Shown here: positions 1 to 5,454 of the stretch, in pieces | How the letters are laid out: the number at the start of each line of letters is the position of its first letter | Position numbering within the stretch: position 1 is the stretch's first letter | From: an uncultured bacterium | Lineage (GTDB): Bacteria > Chloroflexota > Anaerolineae > JACIWP01 | DNA length: 6,037 nucleotides | Assembly: GCA_903872005.1 (NCBI GenBank) | Contig: CAIQJD010000260.1 | Location: 1-6,037, forward strand | Direction: 5' to 3' | Notes under the pieces: generated by a model | Database searches by the model: none | What the model was told of the DNA's origin: nothing | Seen by the model: the letters and a program-made list of their open reading frames with translations, nothing else | Program-made: the position numbers and the translations under genes

Positions 1-111
1 CCCGCCTGGATGGCCCTCCGCCTCTTGACCATGCCCTGGCTGCTCAAACCACAGCTCATCAAACGTGCCCTCACTACCTATTCCTGGTCCCTGAACTACG
101 AAAGTGGGTAG
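1..111 (+). CDS. 3' end of an unidentified protein-coding gene (partial)
   Basis: Frame 1 is open from the window edge to a TAG at 109-111, giving 36 residues that end in TTYSWSLNYESG. The piece is rich in Leu, Trp and basic residues (for example LLTMPWLLKPQLIKRALTTY) and could be a C-terminal amphipathic helix. I do not recognise the family. A transposase tail or an enzyme C-terminus are both possible, and nothing distinguishes them. That the frame is coding is itself an inference from its openness and protein-like composition, because the start lies outside the window. No terminator hairpin with a T-run follows it. Confidence 0.4.
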   Translation, partial: PAWMALRLLTMPWLLKPQLIKRALTTYSWSLNYESG

Positions 112-494
112 GAGTCAGGCATTATCAAGGTCGTGTATCCATGTCGGTTGAAATTGGAGACGGGACGGGATTCTGGTAAGTTGTGGCTGGTGATGCCCAA
201 CGGAGAGGATCCCGTCTGCCTGTCAGGCACGGCCGCGCATGTGGACGTTTCTGGGTTCCACGCTCCACCTGGGTTTGCCGCGCGTCGAGTGCGATTTCTG
301 CATATTGGCGCGTTGGGCTCCGCACCATCCTGGCGCGTCTGCGCGCGAACACACGCTCGCTGCCGGCGCCTATCACTCGGATGCCGGTATCCTTGCCATG
401 ATTACCCGTTAGGCCCAACGCAAATCGCACGACTACGCTATCGCCCATCACTGCGAAAATTAACGGCAATGGATACATTGTCTCAGCAAGTCAC
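112..494. other. Intergenic stretch with no convincing gene
   Basis: Several short open frames exist here on both strands, about 72 to 121 codons. None has a good ribosome-binding site, recognisable motifs or a protein-like composition; they are Arg/Pro/Cys-rich, as expected of chance frames in GC-rich DNA. An 8-bp inverted repeat is visible (GACGGGAT at 164-171 against ATCCCGTC at 209-216), along with a small GCCT/AGGC hairpin at about 218-228. Neither is followed by a T-run. The stretch may be a decayed gene or a long leader region. Confidence 0.5.
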
Positions 495-522
495 TTGACA
501 TCTATCTTTTTTGTGCTATCAT
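495..522 (+). promoter_or_regulatory. Sigma70-type promoter of the Clp-like/YbjN-like unit
   Basis: A perfect -35 box, TTGACA (495-500), is followed after 16 bases by TATCAT (517-522). TGC directly before it (514-516) makes an extended -10. Transcription would start near 529, giving a leader of about 90 nt before the ATG at 620. The near-palindrome ATGAGTCAT (521-529) and two copies of TATCA (517-521 and 529-533) lie across the -10 and start site and could be an operator, which is weakly supported. Confidence 0.75.
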
Positions 523-603
523 GAGTCATATCAGACATCTTTGATGGCCTACTGCATTCGGGTCCTCGTTACTCTATATACTATGCTATTTTGCTCACTC
601 CAT

Positions 604-608
604 AGGAG
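604..608 (+). promoter_or_regulatory. Ribosome-binding site of the Clp-like gene
   Basis: AGGAG sits 11 bases before the ATG at 620 and supports that start. The encoded N-terminal domain is also complete when read from there. Confidence 0.7.
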
Positions 609-619
609 CTCATAAAGTT

Positions 620-2833
620 ATGCCAGACAACGATGATAGCAACGCCAAAGTCGCGGACCTGGTCCCTACGCCGGGCGCCCAGCATCTTATTGATGCTGTA
701 GCCGCGCGGAAGAAAGAAACTGGAGCGAGTCAGCTTTGCCTTAATCACTGGCTGACGACACTGGCAGAGGTTTATGGCCCGATGGCCGAATCGTTGACAC
801 ACGGCCTGGATAGCCAGGGGCTTTCTCGGAACCTGACCTCGCAGCTTCGAGAAGGCAAGACCGGCCCTGAACTTGAAGTGGCGGTTGTGCTTGCCCAGGC
901 CGGCAAGTATGCTGCGCAAAGAGGAAAGAATCAAATTGGCGAGCGCGATCTCGCAACGGCGATCCTCATTGCTGCCGGCTATGAAGTTGCTGTTGCATCT
1001 TCATCAGAAGCGATTGGCCATCAGCCTGCTTCCAAGGATCAAAGCCCTGAGACCACATCGGACATACAGCCCGTCAGACTCCAACAACGGCCTACACCGA
1101 CGTTGGATCAGTTCGGACGCGATATGGTTCAGGAGGCGTCCAAGGGGAAACTCAACAAACTCGTCGGCCGTAGCAGTGAGGTGGATCTTGTTATCGAGAC
1201 GCTCTGCCGACGCACCAAGCGCAATCCGGTGCTGATTGGTCCAGCCGGCGTAGGCAAGACGGCTATCGTAGAGGGTTTGGCTCAGCGTATAGCGGAAGGG
1301 GCTGTGCCGGCGCTACTACGCAATGTCCGCTTGGTGTCTATCCAGGCATCCACGCTGGTGGCGGGGAGCCAATTGTCTGGCGAACTTGAAAAGCGCATGC
1401 AGGCCGTCATTGCCGAGGCCGCCCAGGACAACTTGATCTTGTTTATAGACGAAATACACTCAATGATCGGGGCAGGAGGAATGCCTGGCACTGCGGATGT
1501 TGCAAGTTTGCTCAAGCCGGCCCTCGCTCGTGGCCAACTGGCATGTATCGGTGCCACCACGGATGACGAATATCGGCGGTTCATCGAGCCTGACAAAGCC
1601 CTGGAGCGGCGTTTTCAACCGATCCGTGTCCAGGAACTCACCGCGGAAGATACGCTCATCGCGCTTTCCAACTTGAATGAGGAGTTCCGAGTGTCTCGCG
1701 GGGTTCAGGTGACAAGTGAAACGCTCGTCTTTCTTGTAGATTTCTCCCAGCGCTACCTGCGTAATCGCTATTTCCCGGACAAGGCCATTGATCTGTTGGA
1801 GCAATGCGTGGCCCATGCCATCGCGCAAGATGAGCCTGTCGTCAATCTGGCCGATGGCATGCGGATATGTCAGCAAGTAGTGGGCATGCCGGTAACGGTC
1901 CAGACTGGTCTTGCTGCCCTGAGAGAACAGTTGCTCAATGGTATGTTGCTGCAAGAACAGGACATAGAGGCGCTGTTGCGGCGCCTAGAGGTGACCCAGC
2001 GAGGACTCGACACGCGCTCAATGCGACCCAACGCAGTTATACTATTGATTGATCAGGCTGTTCAACAATGCGAGATGCTGGCTGCAGCAATTGCCGAAAG
2101 CCTGTTCGGTTCAGCCACGCGGGTGGTTACCATTGACTTCTCGCGATTCTCGCAGGCATTCGACATCTCTGCACTGATCGGCGCACCCCCGGGATATGTC
2201 GGCTATAGCGATAGCCTTCCGCTGCATCAAGTAGCTCAGATGCCCTGGTGTGTGCTGGTGTGCAAGTCCTTGGATAGTTGCCATCCTACGATTCGCAATC
2301 TTCTCAAGCAAGCCCTGGCTGACGGCTATTTCACTGATGGGCATGGCAAACATATTTACTTGAGCGATACAGTCGTCATCTTGACTGCCGATATTGCACT
2401 TCAACTGCAGACAAAGGGAGTCATTGGCTTTCGACGCGGCACCGAAGAGACGAATACTCTCGAAGATGCGCGATCTTCCGCCACAGGCCAGATGGGCGCT
2501 GAGTTCATGCATGAGGTTGATTTGGTTCTGGCTGGACATGGAGATGTGATGGCTGGGGAGCGGCGCCGGCTACGCGAGGTCCATCTGAAAGAAATGACCG
2601 AACGTTACAGCAAACACTCCCTGCAAGTACTTTGGGATGAAAGTGTGCTCGATCTCATTCTGACCATGCGCGTCGAACATGACAAACAACACAATTGGGA
2701 ACGATTTCTGGACGATACGATCGGCCCCCTGCTCGTCCCATTCTTGCCAGATAATGATAGAAAGGAGGTAGTGAGTGTCGTCGTTTTGGCGCAGGGGGGT
2801 GAAGTGAAGATAGCCCGGCATTTACCCCAATAG
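620..2833 (+). CDS. ClpA/ClpC-like two-ring AAA+ protein with an inactive second ATPase module
   Basis: This 737-residue protein has the Clp layout. Residues about 15-125 look like a divergent double Clp N repeat, followed by a linker to about 160. D1 is intact: Walker A GPAGVGKT (207-214), Walker B LILFIDE (272-278), sensor 1 IGATT (310-314) and arginine finger ALERRF (327-332). Its pore loop reads QLSG (251-254) where ClpA/B/C have KYRG. No coiled-coil M domain is present, so the topology is ClpA-like. D2 is degenerate: IDQAVQQC (477-484) replaces the P-loop, KS (549-550) replaces the Walker B Asp-Glu, sensor 1 Asn is Asp591, and the finger Arg of EFxNR is Glu632. The D2 pore loop GYVGY (525-529) and an IGF (602-604), at the place of the ClpP-docking loop, remain. 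Expected role (inference): cytoplasmic ATP-driven unfolding or remodelling with the YbjN-like partner encoded 18 bases downstream. Substrate unknown. Confidence 0.93.
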   Translation: MPDNDDSNAKVADLVPTPGAQHLIDAVAARKKETGASQLCLNHWLTTLAEVYGPMAESLTHGLDSQGLSRNLTSQLREGKTGPELEVAVVLAQAGKYAAQRGKNQIGERDLATAILIAAGYEVAVASSSEAIGHQPASKDQSPETTSDIQPVRLQQRPTPTLDQFGRDMVQEASKGKLNKLVGRSSEVDLVIETLCRRTKRNPVLIGPAGVGKTAIVEGLAQRIAEGAVPALLRNVRLVSIQASTLVAGSQLSGELEKRMQAVIAEAAQDNLILFIDEIHSMIGAGGMPGTADVASLLKPALARGQLACIGATTDDEYRRFIEPDKALERRFQPIRVQELTAEDTLIALSNLNEEFRVSRGVQVTSETLVFLVDFSQRYLRNRYFPDKAIDLLEQCVAHAIAQDEPVVNLADGMRICQQVVGMPVTVQTGLAALREQLLNGMLLQEQDIEALLRRLEVTQRGLDTRSMRPNAVILLIDQAVQQCEMLAAAIAESLFGSATRVVTIDFSRFSQAFDISALIGAPPGYVGYSDSLPLHQVAQMPWCVLVCKSLDSCHPTIRNLLKQALADGYFTDGHGKHIYLSDTVVILTADIALQLQTKGVIGFRRGTEETNTLEDARSSATGQMGAEFMHEVDLVLAGHGDVMAGERRRLREVHLKEMTERYSKHSLQVLWDESVLDLILTMRVEHDKQHNWERFLDDTIGPLLVPFLPDNDRKEVVSVVVLAQGGEVKIARHLPQ

Positions 2834-2835
2834 CG

Positions 2836-2841
2836 AAGGAG
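2836..2841 (+). promoter_or_regulatory. Ribosome-binding site of the YbjN-like gene
   Basis: AAGGAG lies 10 bases before the ATG at 2852 and just after the TAG (2831-2833) of the Clp-like gene. It is the only strong site in the short gap, fixes the start, and supports co-transcription of the two genes. Confidence 0.8.
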
Positions 2842-2851
2842 AGGTCACACC

Positions 2852-3286
2852 ATGGAATTCAAGACCAATAGTCAGAAAGTGTGCTACCAGAAGGTAAAGA
2901 CCTGGATGACAGAACTGTTTGGCGAAATGGCGTATGCGCATGAAGACATCCCGAGCTTCGCCATGGGGCTCGGCAGTGCAGCGGTCCACGTCAGTGTGTT
3001 CCCATGGGGCAATGACGACGCGACGATTACGTCACGCTCCTATGTCGTCAGATCGGTTGAAATGACTCCTGATCTGATGCAGTTTCTCTTGCGAGAGAAC
3101 GACACCATGCGGTTCGGAGCCTTCGGCATCGACGCGGACAATGATATATTCTTCGAACACACCATCGTGGGTAGTTCTGCTGACAGGCTGGAACTGAAGG
3201 CTTCGGTACTCGCTGTCATCAGCACAGCAGATTCCTATGACGACAAGATCATCGGTCGTTGGGGGGGGAAGCGAGCGCGCGACTAG
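2852..3286 (+). CDS. YbjN/T3SS-chaperone-fold small protein (putative adaptor or peptide-binding chaperone)
   Basis: A 144-residue acidic, soluble protein with no signal peptide or membrane segment. It resembles, from memory, the YbjN / T3SS (YopN, CesT) peptide-binding chaperone type of small proteins common in cyanobacteria and Chloroflexota. Family-like stretches are FPWGNDDATITSRSYVV (about 50-66), LLRENDTMRFGAFGIDADND (79-98), IFFEHTIVGSSADRLELKAS (99-118) and the C-terminal DDKIIGRWGGKRA. CesT-like folds bind unfolded or export-bound peptides; applying that role here is inference. The gene follows the Clp-like ATPase by 18 bases with its own good ribosome-binding site, so the pair is probably one operon and this protein may select or hold substrate for the ATPase. 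A run of eight G (3261-3268) lies in the RWGG codons, but the frame continues into the expected C-terminus, so no frameshift is apparent. Confidence 0.85.
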   Translation: MEFKTNSQKVCYQKVKTWMTELFGEMAYAHEDIPSFAMGLGSAAVHVSVFPWGNDDATITSRSYVVRSVEMTPDLMQFLLRENDTMRFGAFGIDADNDIFFEHTIVGSSADRLELKASVLAVISTADSYDDKIIGRWGGKRARD

Positions 3287-3300
3287 CTGCTTGAACCATC

Positions 3301-3390
3301 GAGGCAAATAGTCCCCTCCTCGGCTAACTTCGCTCCATGATGGCGGGGGCTGACAATTGCCTCCATCATCATGGAGCTTGATGGAAAGGC
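3301..3390. repeat. Cluster of overlapping inverted repeats after the YbjN-like gene
   Basis: Three pairings share the same 90 bases and exclude one another. An 11-bp perfect stem joins 3332-3342 and 3367-3377 (GCTCCATGATG/CATCATGGAGC). A longer interrupted stem joins GAGGCAA (3301-3307) with TTGCCTC (3357-3363) and AGTCCCC (3310-3316) with GGGGGCT (3345-3351), with one G-U pair. A third joins GCCTCCATC (3359-3367) with GATGGAAAGGC (3380-3390) with a two-base bulge. No T-run follows, so this is not a classic intrinsic terminator. It could protect the 3' end of the operon mRNA, be a structured RNA, or be part of an older mobile element. Confidence 0.55.
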
Positions 3391-3411
3391 GTAACTGTTC
3401 AGGGTTACATC
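3391..3411 (+). repeat. IS66 left terminal inverted repeat
   Basis: The sequence starts GTAACTGTTCAGGGTTAC and lies 43 bases before the transposase ATG. Its own ends, GTAAC (3391-3395) and GTTAC (3404-3408), are also inverted copies of each other. GTAA at the tip is the family hallmark. Confidence 0.65.
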
Positions 3412-3417
3412 AAGATG

Positions 3418-3426
3418 TGGTACAAT
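3418..3426 (+). promoter_or_regulatory. Extended -10 element of the IS66 transposase gene
   Basis: TGG followed by TACAAT (3421-3426) forms an extended -10 just 7 bases before the ATG at 3434, so the message would be nearly leaderless. No good -35 box is visible at the expected spacing, so the promoter is weak or vestigial. Confidence 0.4.
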
Positions 3427-3433
3427 AGCGGCT

Positions 3434-4279
3434 ATGAATTCTGAAGAAGTCCAGGCCCTGGTAGCAGAAAAAGAGGCGCTGCGTGCCGAGGTTGGTGCGT
3501 TGCGGCAGCAGTTGGCGGACGTGACACGCCAGTTGAGGGCGGTGTTGGAACGGATTGCGGAATTGGAGCAGCGCAAACCGGAGCCGCCAGCGTTCGTGAG
3601 GCCGAACCGATCCCGGACGGAGCCGGCTGGGCTGCGGAAGAAGCGGGCGAGCGAACACAACACCTCGTGAATGCGTGGCAGTGCAGAGCAGTACGGTGTG
3701 GCGCATGGGGATGAAACGGAGTGGCGAGAGAACGGTCAGAACGGTTACGCAGGGGCATTTGTGACAGATGGGCCGCAAGCGGTGCGCTACTTCGAGTTTG
3801 ATCATAGCCGTAGCCACCGGATTGCGCGACGGATTATGGAGGCCAGTTTTTCGGGCTGGCTGGTGACGGACGTCTATGTGGCTTACAATCTGATCCCTGG
3901 GCGGCATCAACGCTACGGGATGCATTTGCTGTGCGACTGCATGCACTCAAGGAAACGCCGGCGGCCTATCCCGAGGTGTTGGCGTGGACGACGGCTGTGC
4001 GACATCTCTATACGGATCTATGCGTATCCGTGTTGCGCCCTGGCCAGGCGCGTGCTGCGGCATCAGGACGAGTTGTTCCAGTGTGTATTAGCATCCGCCG
4101 GGGCGCCGGCCGACAACAATCTGGCGGAGCGCAGCATTCGGCCGTTGGTCATCATGCGTAAGATCAGCGGCGGCCCTCGGAGCGCCGCGGGCACAAAAAC
4201 TCGCCTGACCCTGGCTAGCCTGCTCGGTACCTGGGCCGCACGCAACCTCAACCCCTTCGTGGCCTACCTGCGCGCATAG
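3434..4279 (+). pseudogene. Broken IS66-family transposase
   Basis: The first part (3434-3670, 78 codons) is the leucine-zipper-like N-terminus of IS66 transposases, with a coiled coil through about residue 45 and then PPAFVRPNRSR and KKRASEHN. It ends at TGA 3668-3670, where the Cys-rich zinc-finger region and the following segment, expected in intact members, are missing. The same frame resumes with the catalytic domain: HGDETEWRENGQNGY (first Asp), VTDVYVAYN (second Asp) and ADNNLAERSIRPL (Glu), then KISGGPRSAAGTKTR and the typical end TWAARNLNPFVAYL. Around 3936 one base is lost: the family-like DLHALKETPAAYPEVLAW continues in another frame until about 4015-4022. There the original frame returns at YAYPCCALARRVLRHQDELF, with roughly 40 residues of the usual sequence absent. 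Two deletions, a stop and a frameshift make it non-functional. Confidence 0.9.
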
Positions 4280-4320
4280 CAGCACCCCACCGCAACTGCC
4301 TCTCCCTAAACTCCTTTCCC

Positions 4321-4338
4321 CTAACGATGAACACCCAC
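4321..4338 (-). repeat. Possible degenerate IS66 right terminal inverted repeat
   Basis: CTAACGATGAACACCCAC matches the reverse complement of the left end (3391-3408) at 12 of 18 positions, best over TAAC and TGAACA. The terminal TTAC is degraded to CCAC. It lies 41 bases after the transposase stop, a plausible place. A chance match cannot be excluded. Confidence 0.35.
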
Positions 4339-4352
4339 CCAAAAGCAATCGC

Positions 4353-4381
4353 TTGACACTCCGGCGGCTTCATGGTAGAAT
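4353..4381 (+). promoter_or_regulatory. Sigma70-type promoter of the E1 operon
   Basis: TTGACA (4353-4358), a 17-base spacer and TAGAAT (4376-4381), preceded by TGG (4373-4375), form an extended -10. This is close to an ideal consensus. Transcription would begin near 4388, which excludes the in-frame ATG at 4372 as the start of the E1 alpha gene. The promoter lies outside the insertion sequence and is probably native to the operon. Confidence 0.8.
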
Positions 4382-4383
4382 CG

Positions 4384-4403
4384 CTGTATACTTGTCTATA
4401 CAG
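4384..4403. promoter_or_regulatory. Candidate repressor operator (GntR/HutC-like) over the E1 start site
   Basis: CTGTATACTTGTCTATACAG is a perfect inverted repeat of two 7-base arms around a 6-base spacer, placed directly after the -10 box and across the expected transcription start. Its right half contains GTCTATAC, which fits the GTMTAKAC core known for HutC-type GntR regulators. A bound protein there should block initiation. The regulator gene is not in the window, so its identity is inference. Confidence 0.55.
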
Positions 4404-4428
4404 GTTCGCCGCGCGACGCTATTCCCTC

Positions 4429-4433
4429 GGAGA
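4429..4433 (+). promoter_or_regulatory. Ribosome-binding site deciding the E1 alpha start
   Basis: GGAGA sits 10 bases before the ATG at 4444. The alternative in-frame ATG at 4372 has no such site and lies inside the promoter. Confidence 0.65.
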
Positions 4434-4443
4434 AAGACAACGT

Positions 4444-5451
4444 ATGACCAATCCGCAAACCCAGCCCGCCGGCGCGGATGATACCCTCGCCCTGCCGCCG
4501 GCCGACCAGCTCCGCGAGATGTACCGCAAAATGCTGCTCATCCGCCGCTTTGAAGAGCGGGTGAACGATCTGTACATGCAGGGGCGCATCCCGTCTACCC
4601 TGCACCTCTACATCGGGCAAGAGGCGGTCGCCGTCGGCGTCTGCGCCGCGCTGCGACCGGATGACTACGTGCTGGGGACGCATCGTCCCCACGGCCACGC
4701 CCTGGCCAAGGGCGTCTCGCCGGCCGGCCTCATGGCCGAATTGATGGCGAAATCCACCGGCTGCTGCAAAGCGAAGGGCGGCTCGATGCACGTTGGCGAC
4801 ATACGCGCCGGCATGATTCCCGCCATCGCCATCGTCGGGGCCAACGTCCCCATCGCCGCCGGCTGCGCCCTGGCAGCCAAGATGCGCCGAACCGGCCAGG
4901 TCGCCGTCGCCTTCTGCGGCGATGGGGCGGCCAACGAAGGGGCCTGGCACGAGGGCTTGAACGTTGCATCTATCTGGAGCCTGCCGGCCATCTTCGTCTG
5001 CGAGAATAACCTGTACGCGGCGTCCACGCCTTTCGCTACGGCCTTCAAGATTGAGAATGTGGCCGACCGCGCGCCCGGATATGCCATCGCCGGCGAGATC
5101 GCCGACGGCAACGACGTCCTGGCCGTCTACCGGGCGGCGCGCGCTGCCGTCCTGCGGGCCAGGGCCGGCGCCGGCCCGACCCTCCTGGAATGCAAGACCT
5201 ATCGCCTCTGCGGCCATTCGCGCTCCGACCCACGCGGCTATCGCACGCGTGAAGAAGAGGCGCTGTGGCAGGGCCGCGACCCCATCCCGCGCTTCCGCGC
5301 CTGGCTGGCGGAACAGGGCGTCTGCGCGCCGGCCGAACTGGACGAGATTGCGCGGGGCGTCGAGCGCACCATAGACGAAGCCATCGCTTTCGGCGACGCC
5401 AGCCCCGATCCGCTGCCGGCCGACTTATACGCCGACGTGTTCAAGGAGTGA
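4444..5451 (+). CDS. pdhA: Thiamine-diphosphate-dependent 2-oxo acid (pyruvate/acetoin) dehydrogenase E1 component, alpha subunit
   Basis: This is the alpha half of the E1 alpha2/beta2 enzyme, which decarboxylates pyruvate (or cleaves acetoin) on thiamine diphosphate and passes the acyl group to the lipoyl arm of E2. The 335 residues match the usual family length. Visible motifs are YRKMLLIRRFEERV (27-40), GQEAVAVG (58-65), HRPHGH (80-85), TGCCKAKGGSMH (105-116), the thiamine-diphosphate motif GDGAANEG (159-166) closing with ENN (187-189), and the conserved loop YRLCGHSRSDPRGYR (253-267). TGCCKxKGGSMH is shared by acetoin dehydrogenases (AcoA) and many bacterial PdhA, so the substrate is not settled by sequence alone. 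It runs 3 bases ahead of the beta-subunit gene, whose ribosome-binding site (AAGGAG, 5443-5448) lies in its last codons, implying coupled translation. GC-rich third positions distinguish it from the Clp-like gene. Confidence 0.93.
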   Translation: MTNPQTQPAGADDTLALPPADQLREMYRKMLLIRRFEERVNDLYMQGRIPSTLHLYIGQEAVAVGVCAALRPDDYVLGTHRPHGHALAKGVSPAGLMAELMAKSTGCCKAKGGSMHVGDIRAGMIPAIAIVGANVPIAAGCALAAKMRRTGQVAVAFCGDGAANEGAWHEGLNVASIWSLPAIFVCENNLYAASTPFATAFKIENVADRAPGYAIAGEIADGNDVLAVYRAARAAVLRARAGAGPTLLECKTYRLCGHSRSDPRGYRTREEEALWQGRDPIPRFRAWLAEQGVCAPAELDEIARGVERTIDEAIAFGDASPDPLPADLYADVFKE

Positions 5452-5454
5452 GCC

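Larger units (their letters stand above)
3391..4338 (+). mobile_element. Decayed IS66-family insertion sequence (ISBst12-like, single-transposase type)
   Basis: The element contains a broken IS66 transposase gene (3434-4279). Its left end starts GTAACTGTTCAGGGTTAC at 3391, which fits the GTAA-starting ends of IS66 elements. A possible decayed right end at 4321-4338 (CTAACGATGAACACCCAC) matches the reverse complement of the left end at 12 of 18 positions, mostly in the inner part. The flanking octamers GGAAAGGC (3383-3390) and CCAAAAGC (4339-4346) share 5 of 8 bases, compatible with an eroded 8-bp target duplication, the size usual for this family. At about 950 bp it is much shorter than an intact member. 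The left boundary is firm and the right one tentative. Confidence 0.65.

Noticed and set aside
133..498. Open frames on both strands in the 5' stretch
   Set aside because: Arg/Cys/Pro-rich chance-like translations, no ribosome-binding site, and the longer + frame runs into the promoter at 495.
1460..1954. Antisense open frame (164 codons) within the Clp-like gene
   Set aside because: It lies opposite the conserved D1 module; its translation shows no recognisable motif.
3261..3268. Programmed or accidental frameshift at the run of eight G
   Set aside because: The reading frame through the run gives the expected RWGGKRA C-terminus and stops soon after, so no shift is needed.
3332..3377. Intrinsic terminator for the Clp/YbjN unit
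   Set aside because: The stem is good, but the loop is 24 bases and no T-run follows.
3931..4161. Separate small gene in another frame inside the transposase
   Set aside because: Its first part is the frameshifted continuation of the IS66 transposase (HALKETPAAYPEVLAW) and the rest is out-of-frame noise.
4372..4443. Upstream ATG at 4372 as the start of E1 alpha (24 extra residues)
   Set aside because: It lies between the -35 and -10 boxes, before the expected transcription start, and lacks a ribosome-binding site; the ATG at 4444 has one.
4396..5217. Long antisense open frame (273 codons) opposite the E1 alpha gene
   Set aside because: It mirrors the GC-rich codons of a clearly conserved gene; the translation is Gly/Asp/Arg-rich without motifs or a good ribosome-binding site.
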